A stretch of 64,000 nucleotides of DNA from Tretioscincus oriximinensis (Eukaryota; Chordata; Lepidosauria; Squamata; Gymnophthalmidae): positions 1-64,000 of the forward strand of contig JAJVDF010001793.1 of the NCBI GenBank assembly GCA_022410635.1, written 5' to 3'. The notes beneath the pieces are model-generated. The model was not told the DNA's origin. It worked only from the letters and a program-made list of their open reading frames with translations, and did not search any database. The position numbers were made by a program, and so were the translations under genes. Of the stretch, positions 32,760 to 44,040 are shown in pieces. Position 1 is the stretch's first letter. Each line of letters starts with the position of its first letter.

Positions 32760-33500
32760 CGGAGAACATGCCACAGGCCAGACCAAATGGTTTTGTGTGC
32801 TGCATCCAGTCTTGGGGCTACAGGTTACCCAACTGAATCTGATTTAGTTGCACTGATTCGTTCTGCCCTCTGATTCATTCATCTCTCACAACATCAAGGA
32901 TCTGTACGCTGTTGCTTTAAATCCCGAGAGGAGTTTGACGTAGTGCATAAATAAACGTNTCAGAGTGCAGGCATGGGAGGGCTTGGTGAAACTGGTCAAA
33001 AAGTAGACAAACCTGACCTGATGCATTTTGGTTAAGAGCAAAGCAAGCCTGACTTGAGTAGCTGTGTGGAGCTTTATACATATGCNTGGTGAAAACAGGC
33101 CTAGTGAGAGAAATAGAATACGGATAGTACCCTGTGGCTGGATTAAAATGCAAATAAGCAAGCATCTGGAGAAATTTAGGAAAGGCAACGCAAGGCCAGA
33201 GGAACCTGGAAGCTGAACAAACAATGCTGCACTGAGGGAGATGTCAAGAAAATAACGGAGAAGGGTTGTTCAGCAGGATGGTCAGAGAACGAAATGAAAG
33301 CCACCTGCAGCAGGTCGGAAGGGCCCTNTGTGGTGGAATCTCACTCAGCTTAGAGAGGCAGACCGCACTCCTCCAGTTTCAAGTAGCTGGAAGCAGGTGA
33401 ANACAGGCGTGCTCAATCTCCTGCTCAATATACTGCTCAAAACAATTGAGGGAACACTGTAACATAACATGTTAAANTGTTCCCTTAATTGTTTTGAGCA
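32760..33500. other. DPP6 intron, nothing recognised
   Basis: 33430-33510 contains a short inverted pair: 'actgctcaaaacaattgagggaaca' against 'tgttcccttaattgttttgagcagt', about 80 bp in all, possibly a small palindromic element. Confidence 0.45.
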
Positions 33501-33508
33501 GTATATTT

Positions 33509-33834
33509 TCACTATTGCACAACACTAGGATAAGGGGCCATTCCTTGAAATTGAAAAGNAGAAAGATTAGGACAGAACCAGGGAAAGTATTTTTTCATCC
33601 AGTAGGATCTAGCAGCNTGGTTAGCTTTAAGACAGGATTGGACAGGTTCATGGAAGCCAAGGATATAAGTAGCTACTGCCTCCAGGATGGANCAACAGGC
33701 AGGATTCCTGAAGNAAGACTTGCCTAGAGTTGAGAACAGGGGAGGGTTTATCTTTTTTATGCTTGAAACTGCCAGGTGCAATTGGTGGATCACTACGGGA
33801 GCCAGAATGCTGAACTATATGGGCTCTGGCCCCA
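33509..33834 (+). mobile_element. CR1 LINE 3' fragment, running into a gap
   Basis: 'ttgcacaacactaggataaggggcc', 'gaaagtattttttcatccag' and 'aagacaggattggacaggttcatgga' are the degraded coding end; 'gccagaatgctgaactatatgggctctggcccca' is the 3' UTR just before the terminal repeats, which fall in the gap. Confidence 0.8.
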
Positions 33835-34799
33835 NNNNNNNNNNNNNNNNNNNNNNNNNNNNNNNNNNNNNNNNNNNNNNNNNNNNNNNNNNNNNNNNNN
33901 NNNNNNNNNNNNNNNNNNNNNNNNNNNNNNNNNNNNNNNNNNNNNNNNNNNNNNNNNNNNNNNNNNNNNNNNNNNNNNNNNNNNNNNNNNNNNNNNNNNN
34001 NNNNNNNNNNNNNNNNNNNNNNNNNNNNNNNNNNNNNNNNNNNNNNNNNNNNNNNNNNNNNNNNNNNNNNNNNNNNNNNNNNNNNNNNNNNNNNNNNNNN
34101 NNNNNNNNNNNNNNNNNNNNNNNNNNNNNNNNNNNNNNNNNNNNNNNNNNNNNNNNNNNNNNNNNNNNNNNNNNNNNNNNNNNNNNNNNNNNNNNNNNNN
34201 NNNNNNNNNNNNNNNNNNNNNNNNNNNNNNNNNNNNNNNNNNNNNNNNNNNNNNNNNNNNNNNNNNNNNNNNNNNNNNNNNNNNNNNNNNNNNNNNNNNN
34301 NNNNNNNNNNNNNNNNNNNNNNNNNNNNNNNNNNNNNNNNNNNNNNNNNNNNNNNNNNNNNNNNNNNNNNNNNNNNNNNNNNNNNNNNNNNNNNNNNNNN
34401 NNNNNNNNNNNNNNNNNNNNNNNNNNNNNNNNNNNNNNNNNNNNNNNNNNNNNNNNNNNNNNNNNNNNNNNNNNNNNNNNNNNNNNNNNNNNNNNNNNNN
34501 NNNNNNNNNNNNNNNNNNNNNNNNNNNNNNNNNNNNNNNNNNNNNNNNNNNNNNNNNNNNNNNNNNNNNNNNNNNNNNNNNNNNNNNNNNNNNNNNNNNN
34601 NNNNNNNNNNNNNNNNNNNNNNNNNNNNNNNNNNNNNNNNNNNNNNNNNNNNNNNNNNNNNNNNNNNNNNNNNNNNNNNNNNNNNNNNNNNNNNNNNNNN
34701 NNNNNNNNNNNNNNNNNNNNNNNNNNNNNNNNNNNNNNNNNNNNNNNNNNNNNNNNNNNNNNNNNNNNNNNNNNNNNNNNNNNNNNNNNNNNNNNNNNN
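33835..34799. other. Assembly gap, 965 N
   Basis: Unsequenced. It begins inside a CR1 3' UTR. Frames reported across it are meaningless. Confidence 0.99.
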
Positions 34800-35185
34800 C
34801 AACAAGGGGACATTTTTGTTTATGTATATAGAGAAAAATGTTTAAAATAAGAGATGACCAAAACAGAAAAACAACAGTCCAATTTTCTTATTAGAGAGCC
34901 ATGTGCTGCTGCTGAATTGTATCTTCAAGTCTGATTCTGGGCTGGCAAATAAGGTTAGTATAATAATTAGTTTCAATTACTTCAGGGCAGTCACTGTGCC
35001 AGTAACATTACCAGTCTAAATCCTGAAACTTGAGCATCCTACCCCTCCCTCTTGCCAGAGTTTCTTTNGTAAGTGAAAACCAGTCCAATATTTAGTGCAA
35101 TGTTCTTGCAATGTCTTTTCCCACACGGGAATATGTTTTTGTATCATCTTTAAGGTACTTCCCTTTAGGGTACTTCCCTAGGCAT
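34800..35185. other. DPP6 intron, nothing recognised
   Basis: No exon or repeat signal identified. Confidence 0.4.
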
Positions 35186-35189
35186 GAAT

Positions 35190-35450
35190 GGCTCAGTTGT
35201 TAAGGAGACGGTCTTTCATCTGGGAGATGTGTCCGACGTGGGGAGGGGTGAGTGCCTTCCACTAGCTTGCAGCTCTAGCCAACTCAGCTATTTGAAAGAA
35301 ATGCAAATTTGTAATCTGCATTTCAATNAGATAAATGAGTACCTGGTGGGGAAGACAGAATAAGATGTAAGCCTTTGGGGGAAATTTAACCCTGTAAGCC
35401 ACTCTGGAATAGAGNGGGGTATAAAAACCTCCGCCTCCTTCTTCTTTCTT
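35190..35450 (+). mobile_element. tRNA-headed SINE, type B, TTC tail
   Basis: Head 'gaatggctcagttgttaaggagacggtctttcatctgggagatg', then 'cgtggggaggggtgagtgccttccactagcttgcagctctagccaactcagctatttgaaag', tail 'gtaagccactctggaatagagnggggtataaaaacc' and CTTCTTCTTTCTT. The B-box segment appears deleted. Confidence 0.82.
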
Positions 35451-35576
35451 CACAGAAATCCATATTCACACTTTCAGATGTCTTTAAAATTTCCTAAATA
35501 GTTGCAAAACAGAATGAATATGCAAGGAGGAATCAAGAGCTTGTTGTTGATGCCCAGGTCTCTGAGAACTATTGCC

Positions 35577-35577
<1 letters not shown>

Positions 35578-35617
<40 letters not shown>

Positions 35618-35652
35618 CCACCACCACCACCACCACCACCACCACCACCATC
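35578..35652 (+). repeat. (ATC)n(ACC)n compound microsatellite
   Basis: About 13 ATC units pass directly into about 11 ACC units. It is flanked by short inverted copies of 'ttgttgttg' (35540-35550 and 35656-35667). Confidence 0.95.
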
Positions 35653-35659
35653 ATCTTGT

Positions 35660-36560
35660 TGTTGTTTATGTTTAGGAAACAAGGCAAATTTTCACTTGCT
35701 CTTTTAAAAGCAAATAGCTTTTAAATGCAACCTACCTGTCTTTCCAACTCGGAGGCAATGCCTAGGCAGAAATAACAGTAGACATTGATATACCTCTTTA
35801 TAGGTCACTCTTCAGGTTACTGCCTGCCTGGAGCCATTTCCAGTCTCGCACAATTGCCCTCCCATTTTTTTACTTGCACCTGACTCCCTGCAAATGGCGT
35901 TTGGAGTCATCCTGCCTGTATCTCAACCCAGAGGCTACACCTGGGCATCAGCAACCTCTTGATCCCTCCTTGCTTATCCATCCGTTTTGCAACTATTTAG
36001 GGAATTTTAAAGACCTCAATGGCTTTACACGTCTGAAGAAAAGAGCCTTCAAGTGTCTCCAAGCAGAACCATGGTTGAGCAGGTCTTTGCATCTCAGCTT
36101 CTAAAGTAGTTGTTTTAAATGATAACGGCCTTGTTTCATTACTTAAAGAATGTGTCAGTAAATGTGCCCTCTTAACGGGAACCCTGATTGTGCTTTTAAG
36201 TTTCGCATGAAGTATTATCTGGTATTCTGTAACCTAATATCACTGATGCTCATGTAGCCCACCACTATAAATTAGATTTCTTCATGGGAAATGATGCAGA
36301 CTGCTTCACTGATAATATTTTATTACATTAGAGAACATCAGGATATGGAGAAGGAACCATTTGCATGGTTGGCATGAATAATTCAGCACAGAGATNCCTG
36401 CTGTATAATATCTGGAAGAATGATTTGATAAGGTCAANTAAGGACCTTTATGCACAAATCTAGTAATCCAGTTTAAGCAGATCAGTAATCCGTATTGTCT
36501 GCACNGGATTATTAGTGATCCAGTCTAGATCTGTATTAAGGGCCTGTTTGCATGTACCTG
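35660..36560. other. DPP6 intron; one weak CR1-like trace
   Basis: 35878-35950 ('ctgactccctgcaaatggcgtttggag...cctgcctgtatctcaacccagagg') resembles the CR1 3' UTR in reverse. No exon was recognised. Confidence 0.45.
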
Positions 36561-36565
36561 CCTTA

Positions 36566-36815
36566 AAGAAGAAGAAGAATTNGTTTTTATACCCTGCTTT
36601 TCTCAACCCGAAGGGAATCAAAGTGGTATACATAACTTTCAGTTCTTTGCTTCACAAAAGTGACCTTGTGAAGTAGATGAGGCTCAGAGAGCTCCAAAGA
36701 AGTTTGACTAGCACAAGGTCACTCAGCTGGCTTCATGGAGGAGTACAGAATTAAGCCAGGAGACTNCCGGATAGGGGTCCAACACTCTAACCACAAGATC
36801 AGGCTTGTCTAAACA
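36566..36815 (-). mobile_element. Sauria-like SINE, type A, TTC-type tail
   Basis: GAAGAAGAAGAA at the left is the tail in reverse, then 'tataccctgcttttctcaacccgaagggaatcaaagtgg', body 'cacaaggtcactcagctggcttcatggaggag', and head 'aattaagccaggagactnccggataggggtccaacactctaaccacaagatc'. Confidence 0.85.
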
Positions 36816-36882
36816 CTTTAATTATTAGATATTAGCTTGATTCAGATTATCTATAATCANGTTCATTTGCATTAAGCAGTTT

Positions 36883-36975
36883 ATTTATTTATTCATACTT
36901 ATACCCCGCCCTATANCCGAAGGTCTCAGGGTGGCAACACTAAAAAGAACAGTATAAAATTAGCATATTAAAACA
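36883..36975 (-). mobile_element. L2-type LINE 3' tail
   Basis: TTTATTTATTTATTCATACTTATACCCCGCCCTATANCC then 'gaaggtctcagggtggcaacactaaaaag' is the L2 terminus in reverse. Confidence 0.7.
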
Positions 36976-37154
36976 GTGACAAAACCATATCTTAAGGTGG
37001 AGCAACATTAGAAAATTACATATATAAGGTAGATAAATGTCGTGTGATTCTCTATAATTAATTGTAGATAACAAACTTGAAATTCTGTATATACAGCACA
37101 ATCTAGTAGAAGATGTTCAGTATTTTCCTGGGCTTAGTAACTATTGTACACTTT

Positions 37155-37300
37155 GCTTCCATGAGTTTGTCTAATCCCACTTTTATCCAGACTTCTACCT
37201 ACTACCATCGTTTCTGGAAGTAAATTCAACAGACAAATGTCCTTTTGGGTAAAAAAACCCCTTCTTGGTCTAAGACCATGTGCACCCAATGTTTTTTCTA
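37155..37300 (-). mobile_element. CR1 LINE coding-end fragment
   Basis: 'ccatgagtttgtctaatcccacttt...ctaccatcgtttctggaagtaaattcaacag...ccttttgggtaaaaaaacccc' matches the FKTGLD-to-LLPEEVV region in reverse. Confidence 0.7.
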
Positions 37301-37678
37301 CCTAGTTCGTAGCACAATCAGGATGTCTTGGGCACAAGTGCTAAGCATTTTTCAGTAGTCAACCCGCAGTAAATGACTTTTTCCACGGAATAAAATATTG
37401 CTCAAATATTCAGGCATTGTTCCGGAGAATTCCCGTATTCTTGCAACCGTATGCGTGCCCCCAAATTAGACGTGAGATGTTAAAACAATCAAGAACGCAG
37501 CAATTGTTTGTATCGGCTGTTGTGAGTAAAAAAAAAAATTCTCGGATTGCACTGTGTCGAGATCAATGAGCGATGTTACAGAACTGGGGCATTGGTCACG
37601 GAATATACATGTTTGGTGTGCACGGACACACGATTGCTATATTCCGGATTAAAGCATTGTAGCGGTTTTTAACTCTTA
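37301..37678. mobile_element. Possible family C element, CpG-rich
   Basis: The right end, in complement, reads 'gctttaatccggaatatagcaatcgtgtgtccgtgcac', close to the start of the 4051 copy ('ataaagctatattctgggatatagcaatcacgtgcac'). The block retains many CpGs, unlike its surroundings. Inverted termini were not established. Confidence 0.45.
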
Positions 37679-37679
37679 T

Positions 37680-38395
37680 GCCCTTCAGCTTCACAGAATA
37701 GAGAAAAGAATTTTCAATGATTTTCCATTGTGGCAACAAATGAGTTGAACGATTTTGTGGGCTGTCACCTCCCACCTACTGCAGTGAACTGGGTACTTCT
37801 CTGTACACCTATCCCGTGTTAGTCACTATTTCAGATTATGACACCTTACGAGCTCCGCATTGCTGCACAAATCCAGGAAAGAGCTTTATGACACTGCTAT
37901 TGCAATATTTTGAGATCTCTGTACTGAAAGAATCTGGAGCTAATTTTGTACCCTGATAGTTTGCCCCTTCCTGACTCTTTTTCTCATTGTTAACTCCTTG
38001 ATGGTTCCTTTGTGTTAGATACGAAGTAGCTGCTTAGAATATAATTCGCCATGTCTTCTAAAGTGCCCTAATTACACATGGCAGACTGCAGCTTAATATT
38101 GACTCAAATGTCACTGTAAACAAAAAGATATTCGAGAATAACATCATGAAAAATTAATGGCACAGGCCCTGTGAAACCTTACTTGAAAACAAACACACCT
38201 GCCAGGTCTGGATTTATGCAAGATCAAAACGCAGGCTGGAGTAAAAGAGGACAAACAACTTTTATGCCTCTAATGAGCTTCTCTCCCACTTCCTAACTGT
38301 TCAGCACAACTTTTCCAAACTGTCTAAAGTTTAAGCAAAGAAAAATAAAACTTCTTTGGGAAGCCTTGTTTGTTATGAAGTAGGGCTCTTAGCAA
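37680..38395. other. DPP6 intron, nothing recognised
   Basis: No exon or repeat signal identified. Confidence 0.4.
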
Positions 38396-38399
38396 GACG

Positions 38400-38945
38400 T
38401 TTGCTGTCTTGATGGCCCTAAAATCCCAGCTATGTCTGAGATGCTTCACCTAGTCCACCTCTGAGTGACATAACAAATAAACCCATTTCTGACTATGTTA
38501 CCTAGTTCAGAATATCCTATTTGTAAGAAGATGAAGGCCCCCTCCACAAGACATACTAAAAACCACAATGGTGTTAAGTTCCGAAATAACACAATTGTGA
38601 GTTCAGGCATACATATCGTCATCCTTTCACACACCTTAACCATTAGAAAACCTTTTCAAATCAGGAAGTAAATACTGAGCATGCTCAGTATGCAATTCTA
38701 CATTGTCTTGAGCTAGCGTCCTCTTGCGGTATCCTAGTAAACCAGTTAAGGATCTGTACACACAAAGAGGTTTTTCGCCCCCCTGGCAGCAAGCATGGCC
38801 ACTTTGAAAAACACCAACAAAGGCTCTTTTTCAAGTCCACTGCAAATATTTCCAGGTGCTCTGCAAAAACTCCAGTGGTATGTTGGGTGGAACAATCATG
38901 ATGTTGTTAGCATACCGGTGGGAAAACATTGTGTGCCTGCAGCCT
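38400..38945 (+). repeat. Unclassified dispersed repeat R, copy 2, longest
   Basis: The core 38545-38705 ('accacaatggtgttaagttccgaaataacacaattgtgag', 'catcctttcacacacc', 'atcaggaagtaaatactgagcatgctcag') is shared with three other places. Flanking parts resemble 2405-2460 ('acaatcatgat...gggaaaacattgtgtg'). Confidence 0.55.
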
Positions 38946-38949
38946 TAGT

Positions 38950-39302
38950 GAACATAAGAACATAAGAACATAAGAAGAGCCATACTGGATCAGGCCACAG
39001 CCCATCGAGTCCAGCATTCTGTCTCACCCAGAGGCCCACCAGATGCACCTGGGCAGTCCGAACAGAGGAAAGCAAAATATGCTGCTCCTGTTCGTGACTC
39101 CCTGCAAATGGTATTTCAAAAGTCCTGCCTGTTGCTCCATCCCGGAGGCTACATCCAGACAACTATCTTAGTATCCATTTATACCCTTAGTGTCCATAAA
39201 CCTGTCTAGTCCTGTCTTGAAACTATCCAAGCTGTTAGCTACCACTACCTCTTCAGGAAGTAAATTCCACAGGCCGATGAGCCTCTGGGTGAAAAAATAC
39301 TT
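38950..39302 (-). mobile_element. CR1 LINE, short 5'-truncated copy
   Basis: Ends in triple ATAAGAAC repeats (38952-38974, reverse of GTTCTTAT). The 3' UTR and last coding segment (FTQRLIGLWNLLPEEVVVAN, then FKTGLDRFMDTKGINGY) are nearly identical to the 25906 copy. It is truncated at about 39302. Confidence 0.92.
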
Positions 39303-39521
39303 GAAATACGTGAAAGGAAAACAGCTCGTGGTTTTTCTAGCGTAGTATCCCATTCTGAAGATGGATCAAAGTAGGATTAACGCATACCATAGCCATACTT
39401 TGCTTACTCTGGAACGGTTTCTAGAATAAGGAGCAATATGTCCACACACTAATGTCCCATAATACTTCATTCACACTGAACAAAACAAAAGTTACAGCAG
39501 CAAAAAAACGATGCCGTAGTG

Positions 39522-39692
39522 TAGTACCTCTTTTGCCTGGCCTTTGGCTGAAGAAATGCCATCTCTATCCCTACTTTTAATATTGTTTTATACTTTTTTA
39601 ATTTTTGTATTGATGTTTTACTGTTTTTGCCACCCTGAGACCTTCGAGTATAGGGCGGGGTATAAGTATAAATAAATAAATAAATAAATAAA
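39522..39692 (+). mobile_element. L2 LINE 3' end with ATAA repeats
   Basis: 'cctcttttgcctggcctttggctga' encodes the terminal LFxLAFG-like residues. The 3' UTR ends CACCCTGAGACCTTCGAGTA with 'tagggcggggtataagtataaataaataaataaa'. Confidence 0.8.
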
Positions 39693-40150
39693 TAATAGTA
39701 GATCTGTAGAACTCCATGCTAAAATTTACAACTTGTTCAGGAGATCTGGACCACTGGAATTGAGTCGGTTACAAAACCTGTGATGCCTTGCCTAAATCTG
39801 GATGTAGACTCAGATGACGAGATCGTGGCTAAAGCTGAGCGGAAAGCAAAAGGGGAGAAGATGTAGTTTCAGAAGAGGCTGAGCTAGGAGTGCCCTCTGG
39901 CCTGATAGTAAAAAGGATGCAAGCCAACATGACCTGGTGATGAAGCACCAGGCCCTCCTCCAGCGTTCACAGGGGCTGGGAGAGCAGCAAGAAGACATCC
40001 CTACCCTGACAGCAGTCACAGCAGCTTCTTAAGGAGTGAATGCATGCTGCTTCCCTGCTGGAGACAAACTTGTTATTCTCTCTATGTTAACCAGCTTGTG
40101 AAATCCTGACCTTGGCTTGTGTTTTCTGATTTCGCTATTGTGTTTAGCCC
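39693..40150. other. DPP6 intron, nothing recognised
   Basis: A minus-strand 69-codon frame (40019-39810) has no recognised motif. Confidence 0.4.
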
Positions 40151-40155
40151 TCAGA

Positions 40156-40412
40156 TATTGTTATTTATTTATTTGTATTTATATCCCGCCCTATACCTGA
40201 AGGTCTCAGGGCAGCCTACCATAGGGTGGCGTACGTAGCTTTTGTTGCTTTTTCCACAACAGACACCCTGTGGAGTAGGTGAGGCTGAGACAGTTCAAAG
40301 AACTGTTACAGGCCCAAGGTCACCCAGCTGGCTTCATGGAGAAGTGGGGAATCGAACCGGGAGGCTACCAGATAAGAGTCCCACACTCTAACCTCTACAC
40401 CAAACTGGCTCC
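40156..40412 (-). mobile_element. Sauria-like SINE, type A, with L2-type tail
   Basis: Reverse order: TTATTTATTTATTTGTATTT and 'atcccgccctatacctgaaggtctcagggcagcc' (L2-type terminus), body 'caacagacaccctgtggagtaggtgaggctgag...aaggtcacccagctggcttcatgga', B box GGAATCGAACC (40348-40358, exact consensus in reverse) and head 'ctctaacctctacaccaaactggctcc'. Confidence 0.9.
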
Positions 40413-41940
40413 GTGTTGTTGTGACTCGGTGTGTATGAATCTTTGCCTGTCTGCCCACTCAAATGTGTTGGTGATTCTAACACGGAGTTTTTAGAGTGCG
40501 GACGTGAGAGCTTTTCTGAGACACACCCAGCTCTGTCAGCCCATAGAGCATTTGTTTGCTCTTTGTGGCTTCTCTTGCAGTTACTGCACTCTGCCTTTGC
40601 CAGAAGTTATCTGGGCTCCCTGCCCAGCATACACAACATTACCAGCCTAGCTGAAAACCTTTGAAGGCCAAAAACTTCCATTCTTAGTCTCTGGAGCCAT
40701 GCCACTGACTCCTAGGGTTTCCAGAGGCCGTCCCAAGGACTAGAATGGAACAGGCATCTGGATGTGAACAAGTTGGTTATGCTTCATTGGCAGCCATTGT
40801 GCAAGTAATCTCAGCTAATTAAATGACAAAACCAGAAGGGGTTGTTTTTTTTTGGAGTGGGGGAAGGGAGTGTGGAGAGGATCCAGAGAAAAGGAACAAG
40901 GGGCTGGAACAGGCTGCATTTGGGACTAGGTTAGAACCTAGTTGTTGTTGTATTTATTTCACCTTTTACAAAATTCAGCTGCAATTGCTGAACAAATTTC
41001 AGGGCCAACCTCAGTACAACGGAGCCTAAGCAGGAAACCTATCATGTCTCATTCTTATATACTTTAAGTAAGCCCAGGTGCCAAGTTCTGCCTCCAATAA
41101 AAGTAGGGTGAAAAAAGTGGTGCAATTTCAAGAAAACATGTTCCATAATTTGTTGGTGAGCAGCCTGCTTCCTGGTTATATTGTTGTCTGCCCCACTGTA
41201 GAAATGCAGGCATTGTGGAGGATGACAGATGAATGTTTTCTCAACAGTGGTTACTGAAGCATGCAGTGGCTGAAAATGTCTCCATCTGAACTGCCGGTGG
41301 AGAAGAGGCCAGGATATAACTCTGTTGGAAGCCCATCTGATGAACGTTTAGCCATTGCCAAGAAGCCAAATGCACGTTACTTAGTCATCTAGTCTCAATT
41401 GTTCCTGTGCTGTTAAGCTGACTCACTTCATTTGTGGAAGGCAAAAGCAACCCAAATTAATTAAATGTAACTGAAGTGCCAGATCGTACNGGGAAATTGT
41501 TTACTTCCTGTCACTTCCTCAGTGTTTATAAATCAGATACAGTGCAATCAGAAGTGCTTTACTGAGCCTTGTTCTGGTACACATTGGAGAATAAAGGCCT
41601 GTTATCTGCATGCTAATGCAAACCACGGACCCTTCTGCACTTACCTAATAATCTGAGAATAATAAGCCAAGCAGACATCTCTCTCTCTNTGTGTCTAACT
41701 CTCTATCTCTCTAACTCTCTACCTATCTACCTATCTTTTGTTCTTTCCTTTTTTCTTCTTTTTGTTTCTTGCATTCCTTCTTTCCTTCTCTCCCCTAACT
41801 CAGAGTAGCTTACAAGGTTAATTTTTGCCCCAACGCTTACATCTATTTTATCTTCACCAGTTTAGTGGTGGTACTAAAAANTTTACTTAAAGTGTAAATT
41901 ACAAATCTATTTTCTTTTGAATAGCTTTCGAGAATCATGC
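40413..41940. other. DPP6 intron, mostly unrecognised
   Basis: 41560-41640 has a family B trace ('actgagccttgttctgg...gcctgttatctgcatgctaatgcaaacca'). 41678-41800 is pyrimidine-rich (CTCT and CTAT runs). No exon was found. Confidence 0.45.
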
Positions 41941-41951
41941 CCTCAAGGATG

Positions 41952-42216
41952 TGTTACGAAAGTGATTTACTGAACAGCTGTGCAACAGGCAGCTGAAGCA
42001 GAACCGGAGCGGCTNTCTGCCCAAAATGTCGCTCTTTTATAGTGAACTAGGCTAATCACCAACCAGGCCTGACCCCTTCTAGACTGCTCCCCCAAGCTTA
42101 GCCAATGATGACCCAAATCCACAACATTCCAAAAGTTTAAACTTGAACCCTCTAAACAAGTAAACAGCCAACGGCCATTTGCTGCACCTGAATGAAGTCT
42201 TAACTATTCCCTGACA
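41952..42216 (-). mobile_element. Solo-LTR-like element, same strand as DPP6
   Basis: Read on the minus strand it starts TGTCAGGGAATAG and ends CTTTCGTAACA (TG...CA). A TATA box, CTATAAAAGAGCG, lies at about 42036-42048, and AGTAAA about 70 bases further may serve as a polyadenylation signal. The size and order fit a Gypsy- or ERV-type LTR. No internal region is present. Flanks are GGATG and GGGAT, not a clean duplication. An outer TGTCAGAG at 42234 could be the true start. Confidence 0.55.
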
Positions 42217-42318
42217 GGGATCCTATCTCTGACAATGAGCCTGTGCAGTCTAAGCCTGAATTTCTGTGGAAAAAAAAGCAAAATAGACAACAACCACTTG
42301 TACATTTCTGGTTCTTAC

Positions 42319-42400
42319 CAACTGTTGGCCTTTCGGTCCCCATCCTGCATATTGAAGTTTTGCATTGCTGACCTCAGGAGGATACAAATTTTCGTGTTTC
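42319..42400 (-). CDS. DPP6: DPP6 exon (beta-propeller), 82 bp
   Basis: Acceptor CTACTTACAG, then one base completing a glycine codon from the 61452 exon, then 27 codons ending [12 protein letters not shown], and donor GTAAGAACC. The peptide [20 protein letters not shown] is, from memory, identical to mammalian DPP6. The first residues after the junction (KHENLY) differ from the mammalian DPQSLD at equal length. Phase is 2 in, 0 out, joining in frame to the 30215 exon. It forms part of the ectodomain propeller. An LTR-like element begins about 100 bp into the downstream intron. Confidence 0.96.
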
Positions 42401-42604
42401 CTGTAAGTAGATGACAAAATAGAACGCATATTATTGGAGATTGTAGCCACCATACATACTATCTCCGATTCCAATTCCATTTCACATGTTTTCAATAAAA
42501 GGATCTAATGATGACAGTGAATCTGAGCTCGTTTATCTGAGACTGAATATCAGACTAAGATAGTCTGCAAGGAAGCAGCTTCTGTCTACAGCACATAATA
42601 TTTT

Positions 42605-43030
42605 TCTTAGAATNGTGTAGTTATAGAAGGTCACTTAGGTCACTGAACTTAACCTTCTTATACAAGCAGAAATCCAGATTAATACAACTCTTCATCTTGG
42701 ATAGCTCTGGTGAGAAAAAAACCCATAACCTCACTCGATAATCTCTTCCACTGTTGAATTGCCTTATTTATATAGATTCCCCCACCTCTCATGATTCTGA
42801 TCTTCAGCTAGAATCTCTCTTGCTGTAGTTTTAAGCCTATTGTTCCCATGCCTTTTCTTCTAGGAAAAAGGAAGCAGGTTGTGAGGCCTCTCTCTGTGAA
42901 ACCTTTTTTGGTCCAAAGGATAAACATAACCATTCTTCACAGGCCTTCCTTTCTAGTCTGATAATTATTGCCCATCTTAGAATCTGTTGTAATTTTTTTG
43001 GATCCTTAAAATAAGGTGCCTTCATTTTGG
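42605..43030 (-). mobile_element. CR1 LINE, second subfamily, 3' region
   Basis: 'ttcttagaatngtgtagttatagaaggtcacttaggtcactgaac' is the classic CR1 terminus (AGAATCATAGAGTTGG type) in reverse, followed by a degraded coding end ('ttccactgttgaattgcc', 'ggtccaaagg-taaacataac', 'ttgtaatttttttggatcc'). Confidence 0.6.
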
Positions 43031-43554
43031 ACTACAGTGTAAGTCTGATAAGAAACCTTCGTGGGGCCTTCTATTGTGGAAAAATGGTAAATCTTGACTA
43101 GCAGTAAAGGTTAATTGGTTAAAAGGTTAAAATCTTGGCTCGCAGAGAATGTTGGGAACTGTAGTAAAATGCAGCAATGACATAATGAAAATGCTGCGCA
43201 TGTTGGGAAGCAATCACAAATCATTTAGTCCGGGNTTAGAGTAAATTCTGGAATAAAACAGAACATGGGGAGGGGGCCTCAGTAATATGTTTGAGGAATT
43301 TATTACAACACATCCCCAGCACAATTCATGTGTAAAACAGGCTTAATACTTTGGGGAGAGGGATGGGGGGGCTTTGTTCTAGAACAGGGTTGGATGTCCA
43401 AGCAAATTGTCCTACACCAAAAAAGTAGTGCTGGATCAGCTCTGAAGAGGTCTGGATTCAANGCTTCATATGTCTGCAAACCTCAGTAAATGATGTTGAG
43501 TTCCAATCTAACTTACCAACTTCAATATGATGGTTACAATGCTTATGCATTATT
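43031..43554. other. DPP6 intron, nothing recognised
   Basis: No exon or repeat signal identified. Confidence 0.4.
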
Positions 43555-43557
43555 ATA

Positions 43558-43900
43558 CCTTGTTTGTTTGCAGTTTTATCTGTCCTATGCCAGAAAGTCT
43601 CAAGGTAGTTACAACAATAAAAATAATGTATAAAATGAATGCACTAAAGACAATAACAGTTCTTTAAAGCAATGAGGGAAAACTGTTTCCTTATGGATAG
43701 ATTACTTTATAGTCAGGAGATCAACAATGAGATGGCCCTATGCTGCCACCATTTTTGTTATTAAAGGTGGCACATAGGAAGGCCTACTCTGAGATTTTAA
43801 GATACGGCAGGTCAATATGAGACAAGATGTTCCTTTAGATATTTGGAGTCAAAACCATTTTGGGTCTCATAGATCAGCAATATAATTAACCTCCCCAGAT
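43558..43900 (-). mobile_element. L2 LINE 3' fragment, degraded
   Basis: 'ttttatctgtcctatgccagaaagtctcaaggtagtt', 'tggatagattactttatagtc' and 'gttcctttagatatttggagtc' follow the L2 order seen at 12150. Confidence 0.65.
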
Positions 43901-43941
43901 AGAGCTGTATTTGCACATGCTTTCTAGTTTGCTAGATTATT

Positions 43942-44040
43942 TTATTTATCTCATTTATTTATTCATTCATTTATTTACACGTCTATGCCGCCCTATACCT
44001 GGAGATCTTGGGGCAGTTAACAGACTTTATTAATATTGTT
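43942..44040 (-). mobile_element. L2-type LINE 3' tail
   Basis: 'tttatttatctcatttatttattcattcatttatttacacgtctatgccgccctatacctggagatcttggggcagttaac'. Confidence 0.65.

Noticed and set aside
33648..34850. Frames of 330-390 codons on both strands
   Set aside because: Nearly all codons are N; they span the assembly gap.
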